The position numbers were made by a program, and so were the translations under genes. This document shows positions 34,797 through 45,679 of a DNA stretch of 64,000 nt, piece by piece. A model generated the notes under the pieces. That model did not search any database. It was not told where the DNA came from and saw only the letters and a program-made list of their open reading frames with translations. Source of the stretch: Ascaphus truei (taxonomy: Eukaryota > Chordata > Amphibia > Anura > Ascaphidae); NCBI GenBank assembly GCA_036426205.1, contig CM071568.1, positions 35,823,499-35,887,498 of the forward strand, given 5' to 3'. How positions within the stretch are numbered: position 1 is the first letter of the stretch; each line of letters begins with the position of its first letter.

Positions 34797-35181
34797 CACT
34801 GGCGACACACTTTATTCGAGCTCGGCTAGTCCCACGAATTCGGGTATACCCGGGTGTATTGAGGTTTGTGACTGTTTTCTGCCCGAGTGCATTGAGTTAT
34901 TTTCCAGGCAGGGATTGAAGCATTTTATTCCCGCTGGCTGCAATACTGCACAGTACATATATATATACTGCATTACAATTCATGAATTTATGCCATCTGG
35001 TAGACACGCGAAGCATTGCAGCCTATTAAATCCTAATCATTATCATTTAACAGATCAGCCGCCCATCAGCCAGGCTGGGAAGGCAAATGCAACGGGGCTC
35101 GTCAGAGGTGAGGAGCGGCGCATTCCAGGTATCTGCCAGGTACATACCGGGTATTTGCTCGAATAAAGTGTGTCGGTGCAG
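34797..35181. mobile_element. 385 bp MITE nested in the left arm of the palindrome
   Basis: Starts CACTGGCGACACACTTTATT and ends with an inverted version (gaataaagtgtgtcggtgca), flanked by TA at 34795-34796 and 35182-35183. A truncated relative is at 19507. Absent from the corresponding place in the right arm. Confidence 0.9.
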
Positions 35182-35202
35182 TAGCTGTCTATGAAATCAC
35201 AC

Positions 35203-35273
35203 AGTTCTGTGGTCTAGTGGAAGAACTTCTTACCAACATATACAAGGGTCCTGGGTTCAATTCCTGTATGAAA
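35203..35273 (+). other. tRNA-like sequence B, left arm
   Basis: Reads TGGTCTAGTGG (A box) and GGTTCAATTCC (an exact B-box consensus) about 35 nt apart, followed by a purine-rich end. No clean acceptor stem. The pol III boxes look better preserved than in sequence A. Confidence 0.55.
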
Positions 35274-35279
35274 TGGTAT

Positions 35280-36110
35280 AATTAACTTTTTTAATAAATT
35301 ATTATTTTAATTATGTTGTATAATTTATAAATATATAATTCTTTATTATTCTTTATTAAGTAATAATTATACATTAATCAATAATGATGTATTAATAATA
35401 ATTCATTATTAATCATTCTTTATGATTAATTATGTTTAATTTAACAAGTATGATTATTAATTATAATTAACAGTTATTAACTATTATTACTAATATTCTA
35501 ATACTTATAATAATTTTCAATACTTAACTTATTAATTGAAACGTATTAATACTTACTAATTATTAATATTGTTATTAATAATTAAGTAGTAATAATTCTT
35601 AATAATTATTTACACCCATATGTAAAATATTATTAATCTTAAAATATTACCAACAATTATAATACTTACTAATTATTAATAGTTTTAAGTATTATAAGTT
35701 TTATATTAATAATTAAGTATTCATACTTCTGATTACTAATGGGTAATTAATAATTATTAGGTATTATACATACTTATTAATTAGTCAAAATTATTAATTG
35801 TTAATGATAATTAAATAATCTACTTGTTAATCATAATAATTAATAACATAGTATTATTATTATATTATAAAAATAATTATTAATAATACTAATACATACA
35901 CACTCTTAATTAATTATTAATTAGTTAATTAACTGCTAATAATAATTAATCATCATACTTATTAATATACATACATTATCATAAGATGATTATAATGAAT
36001 TATTATAATACATCTTTATTATAATGATAATTATTACTTAATAAAGAAATACAAAAATTTTATTTTATAATTTACAACATATTAAAATAATAATTTATTA
36101 AAAAAGTTAA
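35280..36110. repeat. AT-rich centre of the palindrome
   Basis: About 830 bp of taa/tta-type sequence with almost no G or C. Its two halves are partly self-complementary (attaacttttttaataaatt near 35283 versus its inverse near 36090), so it is the loop and inner stem of the hairpin. Confidence 0.9.
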
Positions 36111-36119
36111 TTATACCCT

Positions 36120-36190
36120 TTCATACAGGAATTGAACCCAGGACCATTGCATAGTTGTAAAAAGTTCTTCCACTAGACCACAGAACTGTG
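36120..36190 (-). other. tRNA-like sequence B, right arm
   Basis: Inverted counterpart of 35203-35273; the minus strand again shows tggtctagtgg and gggttcaattcc, with a few differences. Confidence 0.55.
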
Positions 36191-36285
36191 TGATGTCATA
36201 GACACTAGAAATAAGACTTAAATTTCACATTGACATGTACCTTTGTGTTGTAGAGTAAATATATTTATAGGTTCTTTTCACACCA

Positions 36286-36352
36286 ACCTATGGGTAATAG
36301 GTAAGAGCCAGGCAATTGGTATCAGAAGTCCCGAGGTTTCAAATCCTGCATG
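36286..36352 (+). other. tRNA-like sequence A, right arm
   Basis: Inverted counterpart of 34647-34713; plus strand gggtaataggtaagagcc and cgaggtttcaaatcc, one base longer in the B-box region. Confidence 0.4.
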
Positions 36353-36639
36353 TGTTTTTGTACAAAATGTATTAATGTTTAATTGTGTTTGTGTCTTGTC
36401 TGGTGTCAATAAAGCATGAAATTGATGTTTGAAAAAAACAATGCATACGCGGCAAGAGAGCAGAGAGAATTGAGCACGTGGACAGCATGGAAGAGGAGCG
36501 CACTGGTAAGGTGGCACAAATGGAGGAGATTTAAATCTGTAATGAGGAAGCTCCAGAGCTGAATGCCGGTGAATTTTACACGCGACCCCCGGTTGTAACG
36601 CGGTCTTAAGGACCGCGTTATAACGGGGTTTAGCTGTAC

Positions 36640-37215
36640 TAACTGAATGACAACATATAAAGAAAACAAGCAAAAAAAAAGTGGTGTAATAGTTCCAGTA
36701 AAAATTATGGGTGCTGGTGTAGAGGGTCTCCGGCTGCTCTCAATATGGACAAACCACGTCCACAGAGAATCTAAAGGGAAAAAGAGAGGAGAGCGCACGC
36801 CCATTGTGTAAACGCACTCGCGCATGGATCAGTCTGCTCCAGCGCTTGTAATGACGTAGTGTCACTCAACGTGATGATGCTCCTTGACCGTTTTCGTCAC
36901 TCACAGTGGACCTAGTCATTACCAGCGCTGGAGCAGACGAATCGTGCCGCGAGTGCTACAGAAGGCTTAAGGAACCGGAGCCACTTTCTTGGACTCTATA
37001 CAGCATTACCTGCCCTGGATACCTCTGGGATGTCGATCCTTCCTGTTTTGAGACTGGGATTGCCCCAAGATATGCAGTTTTAACCGGAGTGGTGATTATA
37101 ATCACACAATGCTTGTTTTTATGTACATTTGTAAGTGCATTTTTACCCCCCTCCTCCCCTTCCCCTCATTAAAATCTCTATTATTACGCATGGGCGTCGC
37201 TCTCTCCTCTCCTTT
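36640..37215. mobile_element. PLE-like terminal region with internal inverted repeats
   Basis: Contains gtctgctccagcgcttgtaatgac (36831-) with an inverse at about 36913-36940, and gagaggagagcgcacgccca (36783-) with an inverse at 37187-37212. The layout matches other PLE ends here; a hammerhead core is not clear. Confidence 0.45.
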
Positions 37216-37224
37216 TCCCTATAT

Positions 37225-37290
37225 ATAATAGATAGATAGATAGAGATAATGAGAGATAGAGAGATAGATAGATAGATAGATAGATAATGT
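37225..37290. repeat. (GATA)n microsatellite
   Basis: Two runs of gata units separated by an agag interruption, followed by a short tata tract. Confidence 0.95.
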
Positions 37291-37944
37291 ATTTTTTATA
37301 TATATATATATAATTATAATATATTATATATATATACATACCACCTCGTGTGTGTGTACACTATTCCTAGATTATATATATCTTAAATAACCCATTCACA
37401 GATATGTTATTGTACCATACTCATACATGATGACATACAACATTAAGAAGCTGAAGGAAGGTGAAGGTAAGTATCTTTTACAGTTATCCTGCTCTAAACT
37501 GAAATGTAAGATGGCGCAGTTAATAGATAGTTTACTTAATTTAGAATGTGAATAATATTAACATGCAATGACTACCTAAAATTACAACCATAACACACAC
37601 AAATACTATGTTTAACCCAGCTAAGTGAATGTCATGCTACTGTAACCATTGCAACTGTGTAATGTTGGACCATTACTGACACATGATTAATACATAATAT
37701 TATTTACATTTGCTTCATTCAGACTGTGAACATTTCTACCTTCACGTTTACAAGGAACATACTGAATGTTTGAAACACAGGTCTTGATCATACATACCAA
37801 ATACAGATTTACTTAATGTGAAATTATTGTTTTTTCCCTTTTTGAGACCGAGTCACAGGCCTGCTTGTTTGTCTTTTGTTTTTGCCTTTTCCCTTTGGCA
37901 ATGACTTTTAACCCAAATGAACCATGTTTCAACTGGCCTGTGCA

Positions 37945-38290
37945 CTTCACACGGGCAGGGGAGTTGGGCAGTGACACTCACGGCAGGGGGATTGGGCAAG
38001 TGACCACTTCACGGGCAGGGGATTGGGCATGACGTTCACGGGCAGGGGATTGGCACTGACCTCTCACGGCAGGGATTGGCATTGGCAACTTCCGGCCCAG
38101 GGGATTGGGCAGTGACACTTCACTAGCTGGGGGATTGGGCAGTGACATTCCGGCAGGGGGATGGGCAATGATATTTCACGGGCAGGATATGGGCAGTGAC
38201 ACTCCACGGGCAGGGGATATGGGCATTGGACACTTCACGGGCAGGGTTATTGGCCAGTGACCACTTCACGGCAGGGGTTGTGGGCCAGAT
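37945..38290. repeat. minisatellite, about 30 bp unit, 11-12 copies
   Basis: Repeats of cacttcacgggcagggga followed by ttgggcagtga, with frequent loss or gain of single bases, mainly in G-runs and gac triplets. The variation pattern looks as much like sequencing error as like biological divergence. Confidence 0.9.
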
Positions 38291-38868
38291 GCAGTTGTGA
38301 ACCCGTTGGTACACAGTGCACAACTGATTTATGACCTACACGTTTTCGTGTTTTTGTTTTTTACTTTGTTTCCAAAAACCGGTTAGTACTAATTATTTGT
38401 GTAACTTTCTTTTTGGTGCCTCCTTTGTAGGTGTCAGTTCCTGATTTTCAACAGATGGCAGCGGTTGGATGTTGAGAGGGACATGCACAGAACTTGCAGT
38501 TAATGTACTGGTACCATCCCGAACTGGGGAATGAAGATCAGATGCCTGGGATGAAAAACTAGCAGCATTTAATGATCCATCCTCTGATGGAGTAAAGTTG
38601 AATTGTTGTGCTGTTGCAGTCATTCTCAAGTGATTAGCTTGGCTTAGCTGAACAACTACTGCTTCTAATGTGCTGTTAAATTTTGTATTTGTTTAGGAAC
38701 TTGGATGAAGATTCTCTGGAGATGTGACAATAGTGATATCGCCCTTTCCTGCTGAGCTATCATTATTTCCTGCTGTGATATCATCCTTTCGTGCACTGAC
38801 ATCATATCTGAATGGCGACGATTTTCTGCAGCAACAATTCTTTCTTCAGAAGCTGCTATTGCTTAGTA

Positions 38869-39246
38869 CAGAGGCGGCACATTTTATTTGAGTGCGGCTA
38901 GCTCCGCAAGCCTGGGGATGCCCCGGCATGCTAGCCACACTCCCTCGGCGTGCCGCGCGTCATCGGCGTGCCGCGCGTCATCGACGCGCGGTCACGCGGC
39001 ATCGGGTGCCTGCGCCCCCTGCACGCACGTCCAGGGCTCCCCGAGGGAGCCCTGGTGTCCCGCGATGTGGGGGATGGCGGCAGGGGGTTCCGGGGGACCC
39101 GGCGGACCCGGCAGCGGGAGGTAGAAAGCCCCGATCGGAGGGCGCTCCTCCGTGTCTTCGGCTCGCGCCCGGCACCCTCTGGCGCGCGCCAGGTTACTGC
39201 TGCGGCCAAGAACGGGCAAATGCTCGAATAAACTCGGCTGCAGCAG
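38869..39246. mobile_element. 378 bp CpG-rich MITE
   Basis: Starts CAGAGGCGGCACATTTTATT after TA 38867-38868; the right end read inverted is CTGCTGCAGCCGAGTTTATT, followed by TA 39247-39248. Inverted copy of 32008-32367. Inside, gcgtgccgcgcgtcatcg is tandemly duplicated (38947-38985). The long overlapping frames on all strands here are composition effects. Confidence 0.9.
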
Positions 39247-39248
39247 TA

Positions 39249-39593
39249 CAGTAGAGGCAACGTTTATTCTAACATTTGCCGTAAACTAGCCGGGTTACAT
39301 TCTGGGTATGTGCTGGGTATGTTCTGGGCTAGTTTGAGGCATGTTTAAGGTATTTCTGCATTGACTAACGACCCATAGGATTAACACAGCAGGGATCCCA
39401 GGCAGTCCAATTCAGTTTGAATGGGACAGCCAGGGACCCCCGCTGTTAATCTGATAGGCCATTAATCAATGCAGAAATGCTGGGGCTAGTTTAAGGAAAG
39501 TTTAAGGCATGTATTCAGAATGTACCTGGGTGTTTCCTGGGTTTTTGGGGGAATTGCCACTGGTTTTTGTTAGAATAAAAGTTGCCTCTACTG
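39249..39593. mobile_element. 345 bp MITE abutting the previous one
   Basis: Starts CAGTAGAGGCAACGTTTATT and ends with the inverse, with TA on both sides; the left TA is shared with the neighbouring MITE, so one inserted at or next to the other's terminal TA. Close relative of 27965-28298. Confidence 0.92.
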
Positions 39594-40062
39594 TATGTGT
39601 TACTTGCTGGAGGAATTGACTGTGTTACTCTTTGACTGGGAACATGTTCATGCTCACTTGATTGAATTTCTGTCTCTTTGGCAACATCAGGTTCTAAAAA
39701 TAAATTAACACATGATGAAATGGCATGCTAATATCTGCTGGTTTACTATATAATGGTAGTTGTTATCACAGTGTAACACCTAACATATTTCCATACGTTT
39801 TATGTCGTCACATTAAAATGTACCTTGACTTAAGAAATATGTTTCGACTCAGTGTGAAATAAGAATGAATGAAAGGTTGTTCAAACCTCACAACTCCTAG
39901 ATGATAGTTTACATCACACACAATACATGTTCTCTTTATAAACTTCATTTTCAGTGACAATAAGTGATCTGATTTAAATTAGATGTCAAAGGCATTTATT
40001 TAACATAACAACATAACATATAGAAATGAACATATTAGATGACCTGCACCTCATACACTAAA

Positions 40063-40140
40063 CTTCCAGGTGCGATGAGCTGGATGTCCCAGGTGAAGAG
40101 ACTTTTTCAGTCTCAGGTGACACATGACCTCCAGGAACAA
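40063..40140 (-). pseudogene. Myb/SANT-like gene, small middle exon
   Basis: Preceded by ttctatatag and reads VPGGHVSPETEKVSSPGTSS, a segment typical of the region after the SANT domain in these proteins. The 3' boundary is taken at ctggaag|ttta. Splice phase with exon 2 could not be reconciled, so an extra exon may be missing. Confidence 0.55.
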
Positions 40141-41223
40141 CTATATAGAACAATAACATAAGTTGTTAATTGACATGTGTACATAATGAACATTGAGTTT
40201 GTGTACCTTGAGTATTTATGGCTAACTAACAGCATCACTTCATGAAATGAAAAGATGTGTCTGGCAAACTGAACATTCTCCATTTTAATAACAATGTACA
40301 TGACAGTGTACTTGGGACTTTTTTGTTCACTACCATACAACATAAAATGTTTATGCAGTAATGCGTTTTAAAAATAATTGTTCTATTGGACATACACTGC
40401 ATATGTTGTGCAGTAATATAACAATAATAATGTACATCACTACCATGACAGCAACGTTGACTATGATTATCATTAAGTACGTAATAGTGGAAATTTTCTT
40501 GTTTTTGTTACAGGATATGTGTGCTAAATTATTAGAAGCTGCTGCAGGGCTCAATGTGGCTGCCACTCCACAACACATGCAGTGTGTCGCTCACAGATGC
40601 TACTGGTGTGATAATGTGGTGTTGATATAAGTTTCACAATATATATGAGTGAACGAATGTGTTATGTACGTTTTGATACATAGTGGTTTGGTGGGTGAAA
40701 TTGTACATAGAGTTACCATTTCCAATGAATGTGATTAACTTATGTTTAGCTTGGCAGGTTTTAAGAACTGTAGTCTCTCCCCCAAAAGGTCACATCACCC
40801 TGACCTTTCAATAAATTCAAGCAGCAGAAAATGGTCTCAACAAAGTTGACCGTAACATGAACCTGTTATCTGGCTGTGTGCACAACCCCACCCCCTGTGT
40901 TCACGTGTATGCTGTGATGACATATTAATTGCAGCTGCTTTAACACAATGGTAGATGAGCGAAATACTAGTCTGAAGTGTGCTACCTATGAACACAATTA
41001 CATAACATATGCAACCTGTCCCTAATTATACTCTCTGTATATGACATGAAGCAAACTAGGACCTTTTATTAAACATAAGCAAAAGTGTTAGTGCAAGTGA
41101 TGTTTGTTGGCCGTAGAACGCAATATCTTCGATGCATGATTTGAAGAGGCAGTAATGTCGTGTTTGTAGGTGTTACATAAATTACCTATCACTTTAAAAT
41201 ATATATATGTATGTACTGCAACA

Positions 41224-41370
41224 GTACATATTAATGTTTGCTCATTTGCATGTCTTAGACAGGTGTGCAACCCTGTCGTTCCCCATCATCGGCCAGCATA
41301 CAGTGCTTCCACTGCAGCAAAGGATTGTGGGAAATGACATGCAAATGAGCACTCAGTGCCACGATATATA
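41224..41370 (+). repeat. arm of the hairpin repeat family
   Basis: Matches 62565-62695: tgctcatttgcatgtcttag, ttccactgcagcaaaggatt, acatgcaaatgagcac. Single arm only, located downstream of the SANT exon 2. Confidence 0.8.
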
Positions 41371-41547
41371 ATAATTTGTGCTTTTAGGACACCGAAATAT
41401 AAATATATATTGATAGATAGATATATAGAGAGAGACATATATACATATATATATGTAGGTATGCTTATATTGGGAAGAAAGTATAAGTAGCAGCGGAAAT
41501 ATACAAAAGAACTGTAACCTATGACACGCCTAGTACAGTAACATTTG

Positions 41548-41841
41548 TCACCTGGTGGAATTCAGACGAATAAATTCCGATGTCTCTGTCACCGGCCAAA
41601 CCCTCCACGACGTCGCAGCTGCTCCTCCAATGGTGTTAAGAGGAGACAATGTGCTGGCGGCCCACCTCCAGTGCCAGAAGCATGCAAGCGTTGTGCTTGT
41701 ATTTTTTTTTTTTAAGTTTACACCTGATATCGTCAAATCTCTTGCGACAATTATTCCGGTTCCTGACATGATTACCACATGCATTCACAGCATTTATTAT
41801 TTGATTACACATTTCTTTTTTGCTTGCTGAACTTCTCCGCC
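41548..41841 (-). pseudogene. Myb/SANT-like gene, exon 2
   Basis: The acceptor TTTCAAG|GG fits the phase of the exon 1 donor (Gly split between exons). The frame carries RRSSASKKEMCNQIINAV and CRKRFDDIRCKLKKK, the second half of the SANT fold. An A-run at about 41702-41713 then shifts the frame. The expected next residues, GTGGGPPAH and LTPLEEQLRRR, appear in another frame. Intron 1 is 353 bp. Confidence 0.8.
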
Positions 41842-42194
41842 CTTGAAATACATACAATAAAATATATGAAGTTAATTCTTAATAATAAAACGATCAATTT
41901 CCTAAACTGCTAGCTGTTCCAAGAGATACCAAACATGCTGGTTTAGGTGTAATATGTGTAGCACATGAGCATTTACTTGTAAACATAGACATGTAAGGAA
42001 GCTTGCATTAATATTGTATGAAGTTTGCACAAATTGAACGACTGAGTGTTCTTGTTGTTGTAAAGCTTGATTAAAATATGTGTTTCAAAAGTAAATTACA
42101 TTGATAGATATTATGGACCAATATTTTGATATGAAGACGCCTCACATGACCTAGGATAATATGTATTTGAAGATGAATGCTAAGGTAGACTTAC

Positions 42195-42640
42195 CTTCTA
42201 AATGGCCATACAGACAGTCATAGTACTCCAGAATCCCTGTGACAAGAGCTGTGTTTTCGTTGTCATTGAAGCGAGGATTACGTTGCTGCTCCACACGTTT
42301 CTTCCAAACACGTTTAGCCACAGAACTTGGCTGCTGCTGGCTGGACTCTCCTTCTTCCAATGGAAGAGACTCCAAAAGCGCCCCACCAGAAACCACACCA
42401 CCACCAGACACACCAGCAGCAACAGAGCCACCAGCAGCACTCGCACTCCCAGCAACAGCACTCGCACTCCCAGCAACAGCACTCGCACTCCCATCAACAG
42501 CACTTGCACTCCCAGCAACAGCACTCGCACTCCCAGCAACACCACTCCCTGAACACTACGCTCACTCATACGCGTACTCACACGACGAGCAGTACTACTC
42601 ACAACAGCATCACTCTTCCCACGTTTTGCGTCCATACCTG
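42195..42640 (-). pseudogene. Myb/SANT-like gene, exon 1
   Basis: Candidate start ATG at about 42636 in tacaggtATGgacgcaaaac. The N-terminal frame (MDAKRGKSDAVVSSTARRVS) runs into a block of 18-21 bp repeats at about 42430-42550 (gctgttgctgggagtgcgag) that encode GSASAVA units in the frame of the SANT domain; the join needs a one-base shift. The SANT half follows (KRVWKKRVEQQRNPRF) to LYGHLE, then the GTAAGT donor at 42194. Residues before the repeat are Arg/Ser-rich. Confidence 0.75.
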
Positions 42641-43094
42641 TACAGTAGCACTCACAAATAACAGAAAAGAAATGTAAAGCCAATCACACTGAACACTTAC
42701 ACATATAAAACAAGACAAAGATGTAAACAAAACAATAATGGCCAAAGCTCTCACAATACACAACAACTCTCTGTCAATATGAAAATATTAAATTGACCAG
42801 CTCTGTGTGTCTCTCTCTCTCTCACTCCCAACAACACAGAGAATTATTAACAGTACACGTTGCCTTTAAATAGGCCGCTCAATCCAAAACATGCTTGCTT
42901 CGGCTGATTCAGCAAGAAGTTTAATTGGCGAACCTAACAGCACCCCGCCATGAACGCCAATACACCTGTGTGTGATCGGCAAATTATCGTGAGAGTGGGC
43001 GGAAATTTTTTCGGCTTGATTCGGAAGACATTCGGCATTTACTGCATACGGAGAGGGAAAATCGCCAAAATAATGCCAAATCGGTAAGCTTGGC

Positions 43095-43139
43095 GAATGC
43101 ACATTTTCGGCGCTTACTGCATCGAGCCCTTATTGTGAC
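43095..43139 (-). mobile_element. Harbinger-like terminal sequence
   Basis: Read on the minus strand the end is GGGCTCGATGCAGTAAGCGC, followed outward by TAA (TTA on the plus strand), the 3 bp target type of PIF/Harbinger elements. It lies about 0.5 kb upstream of the Myb/SANT-like exon 1. A matching left end was not found near 38.3 kb. A related end, ggggctatgcactaagcgat, appears at 52481. Confidence 0.55.
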
Positions 43140-43554
43140 ATTAGGATCAACCATTTGGAGGTCTAGTATCCCCTATCCGGTCACAAGAGTACTGCTAGTA
43201 TCGGAGTGTAACAGCGTGAGCTACACTTCCGCGTATGCGTGCGCACCCCCTCTGAGGCTGCTGTCGGTACACGGAGCGGTCCCACGTGGATACGGATCAC
43301 GGGAGGGGAAACCAGCACATGCAGTGTTTGCCCATATGGATCGATTGAACTGGCGGCGCATGCAGGAGATATACCGGCCACCGTCTGGAGCAGCACTAAT
43401 ATGTGGATACACAGTCGCAGCTAATCAATTGATGTAATACTTATTTTAAATTTAGTTTCAGTTTTCTCCTTGAAATATTTACAATACGCATTAAAAGTTA
43501 TATTTTAATTTATATTATTCTGTAAGGAAGAGTGCATCACTATGGAACCTTTGT

Positions 43555-43606
<52 letters not shown>

Positions 43607-44060
43607 TAAAAAAAATAGTCAGCACATCTTTTAAAGGTGGGCTCGTGGATAGTGGGGAGGGAATGGTTAAGTGGGGAGTTGAGGGCACGGAAAGCTAATA
43701 ATAACAACGGTATTTTCAACAAATGTGTGGTTATTTTGGGGGGTTTGTTAATAAACTGAGAACACAGTGTAACGCATGTTCCTCCCCCCTCTGGGAGATT
43801 GCATTGTTGAATGGTGTGGTGTGGTGCATACCTGCTGGCTCACAGGAGATCTTAGTCTCCTGCATTGTTGTAGGGGAGAACAGAAAAGGCTTCTGGGGTA
43901 GTAACTGATTCGTACTCATGGGGACAGCACCTCCATCTCTTGCAGGCCCCAGGGATGTGGAGACAATCCCTGCAGGAGAACTTACTTCCTCTCCCCCTGA
44001 TAGATTGCAGTCTCAGGCAGGAAGGTATACAGTAACAGCAACAAACAGCAGCAAAATGGC
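43140..44060. other. unassigned stretch with (TA)n
   Basis: GC-rich frames at 43180-43440 overlap on both strands and have no domain. A (TA)n run sits at 43561-43603. Nothing else recognised. Confidence 0.4.
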
Positions 44061-45172
44061 GCACAGCCAGGGAGCCAGGTGGAATAAAAATAAATGTCCT
44101 TTATTTCAGTACATGACTGGATACAATGAAACCCCCCATGGGGACAAAAACGCACCTCCTACGCGTTTCGGACCGGTAGGTCCTTTATCAAGGAGTCTAA
44201 TCTATGGAGGAATTGATTGTCTTATATACCCCCTCAGTTAATTAACAAAATATCACAAACCTGTTGAAATCGGGTCGCTCCCCACTGCGCGTGACGCCAA
44301 ATCAAGCGCCACCACTCCAGGGCCAAAGGTCTGTGCACGTGACGTCATGACGAGCGCCCCTGCTTCAGGTTACAGAGGCCTGTGGGTAAAAACGCATTAA
44401 CTCTATGCCGCCACGCACCTGCTTACCAAGTGACAAGACCGCCGAATCAGGCTTGTGAACAGTCAGCAAGTCCCAACCCTGTGACGTCACCAAGAGCCCC
44501 GATTGGTCCAAGTGCACCACCGACCAACCAATAGGAAAGCTGGCTGTTCTGAGGGCACACCCACCCTCTGGGACTCCACACGATGCCACAAGCAGGCGTT
44601 GAAATGCCCCAAGTATAGTATACTAAGCAGGCTAGCTGCAACCTATATCGACCATAATAAAAATATATCATTTAAACAAAAACTGCTATGTACCAATGGT
44701 TGCAAGAAACCCCATACAACTTGGGTATATGGCAAGAATTGCTCCATGTATAGCGAACAATACCAAGAATTTAAAACGGTGTCACTAAGTACAACAACAT
44801 TTTAGTGACCACATAATTTATACAAAATGCATAACAAACAAATTTTAATTAACCACAAACAGTCAACTAAATGACACTCATCGATCGAATAAAAACATCT
44901 GATGAATTCCCCATGGAGTAACGAAAATATGGAGGGATGAATAAACAATATCACTAACTTGTAATCACTATATTCAATACACAAAAAATCCATTTAAGTA
45001 TAAAATCGTATGACATTAAATAGTATGGATCATCTGAAAATCTAAGATCCAAGGCAATTTATACTTAAATAATATCTAATTCAAAGAAACAGTATTAAAT
45101 TCAAAAAAACAGTACTGTACATGAGGTCAAGAAACAGCGGGGTCTTTACAGAATCAGAAAACTATTACCCCT
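44061..45172 (-). mobile_element. PLE 3' terminal region
   Basis: Lies downstream (minus strand) of the endonuclease at 45173 and carries the hammerhead-like motif at 44154-44197. AT-rich first, then GC-rich, as in other PLE ends. Confidence 0.6.
44154..44197 (-). ncRNA. hammerhead-ribozyme-like motif 4
   Basis: Minus strand: CUUGAUAA, stem II GGACC/GGUCC around UACC (five perfect pairs), GAAA, ACGCGU, A, then GGAG, which can pair with the CUCC just upstream. Stems I and II are good but the CUGAUGA box is altered. Confidence 0.55.
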
Positions 45173-45679
45173 CTACTGATATTTGAGGAAATGGCTGAGA
45201 TTCCATTCGACGTTCAGACCGCATGGGGTTCTTGTTTGAAGCATAAATATCCAAAATGCCTCCCTGCGATCTAGAACATTGAGCAGATCGCCCCTTCTCT
45301 CACTGGCAAATACTTTTTCAATGCCTCTAACAGTGAGGCCTTTGATGCCTCCTTTTTCACACTGAGAGACATGCTTCGAGACTGGATGCGACCAGTCCCG
45401 TTTTTTCATCAGTCTGATATGTTCAAGTATTCTGCATTTCAAAGATCTCGTGGTCCTCCCTACATAGTTAATCCCGCACCCGCAGGTCAACAAGTAAATG
45501 ACATACTGAGTGTCACAATTAATAAATGATTTAATAGGGAATTTTTTACTGTAGGCAGATGCCGAGAAATTTCTAGCAGGTGACATGAATTGGCACATTT
45601 TGCAGCCTCCACATCTGTATGACCCTTTAGTGATTAATTTCCTCCCTGTCGGGGATGAGGCTACATAACTTGGAGACAC
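45173..45679 (-). pseudogene. PLE GIY-YIG endonuclease (168 codons)
   Basis: The longest uninterrupted PLE frame here. It opens in the linker (RCGGCKMCQFM, a CxxCxxC motif), then the nuclease: YVIYLLTCGCG, NYVGRTTRSLKCRILEHIRL, SHPVSKHVSQCEKGG, and a C-terminus DRREAFWIFMLQTRTPCGLN. GIY and YIG positions and the catalytic Arg are all present, so the domain itself looks undamaged. It is cut off from the RT by a frameshift at about 45670. These enzymes nick target DNA for PLE insertion. Confidence 0.92.

Larger units (their letters stand above)
34344..36636. mobile_element. 2.3 kb near-palindromic Tigger-like element with tRNA-like sequences
   Basis: Begins CAGCTAAACCCCGTTATAAC and ends with its inverse, with TA outside both ends (34342-34343, 36637-36638); these termini are Tigger/pogo-like. 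The two arms pair almost from end to end: 34550-34795 with 36190-36430, 35185-35290 with 36100-36195, and the AT-rich centre (35290-36100) folds on itself. The left arm is interrupted by a MITE (34797-35181) that the right arm lacks, so the palindrome was complete before that insertion. Each arm contains two tRNA-like blocks. No transposase is encoded. Confidence 0.88.
38393..39693 (-). pseudogene. Myb/SANT-like gene, last exon split by two MITEs
   Basis: Begins after ttatttttag at 39693 (PDVAKETEIQSSEHEHVPSQ), reaches a TA at 39594-39595 and is then interrupted by MITEs at 39249-39593 and 38869-39246. It resumes at 38868 with EERIVAAENRRHSDMM and a Gln/Ile-rich helix, then shifts frame to the Ser-rich C-terminus ending KEAPKRKLHK at 38393. 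With the MITEs mentally removed the two parts share a frame, but a TAA lies at the join. Confidence 0.72.
38393..42640 (-). pseudogene. Harbinger-type Myb/SANT-like gene, spliced, broken
   Basis: A multi-exon gene on the minus strand. Exon 1 (42195-42640) holds a low-complexity segment and the SANT start NPRFNDNENTALVTGIL; it ends in a perfect donor (GAAG|GTAAGT). Exon 2 (41548-41841) starts after a CAAG acceptor and completes the SANT fold (NACGNHVRNRNNCRKRFDDI, then GTGGGPPAH). Further exons at 40063-40140 and 38393-39693 carry VPGGHVSPETEKVSSPG-type and Ser/Thr-rich text. The DNA-binding partner of Harbinger transposases has this organisation. Defects: frameshift in exon 1, an A-run length change in exon 2, a stop and frameshift in the last exon and two MITEs inside it. 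A Harbinger-like terminus lies upstream at 43139. Confidence 0.78.

Noticed and set aside
34647..36352. Functional tRNA genes
   Set aside because: A and B boxes are present but the cloverleaf stems do not pair; kept only as tRNA-like.
42202..42677. Plus-strand His/Gln/Ser-rich frames
   Set aside because: They are shadows of the antisense SANT exon 1 and its 18-21 bp repeat.
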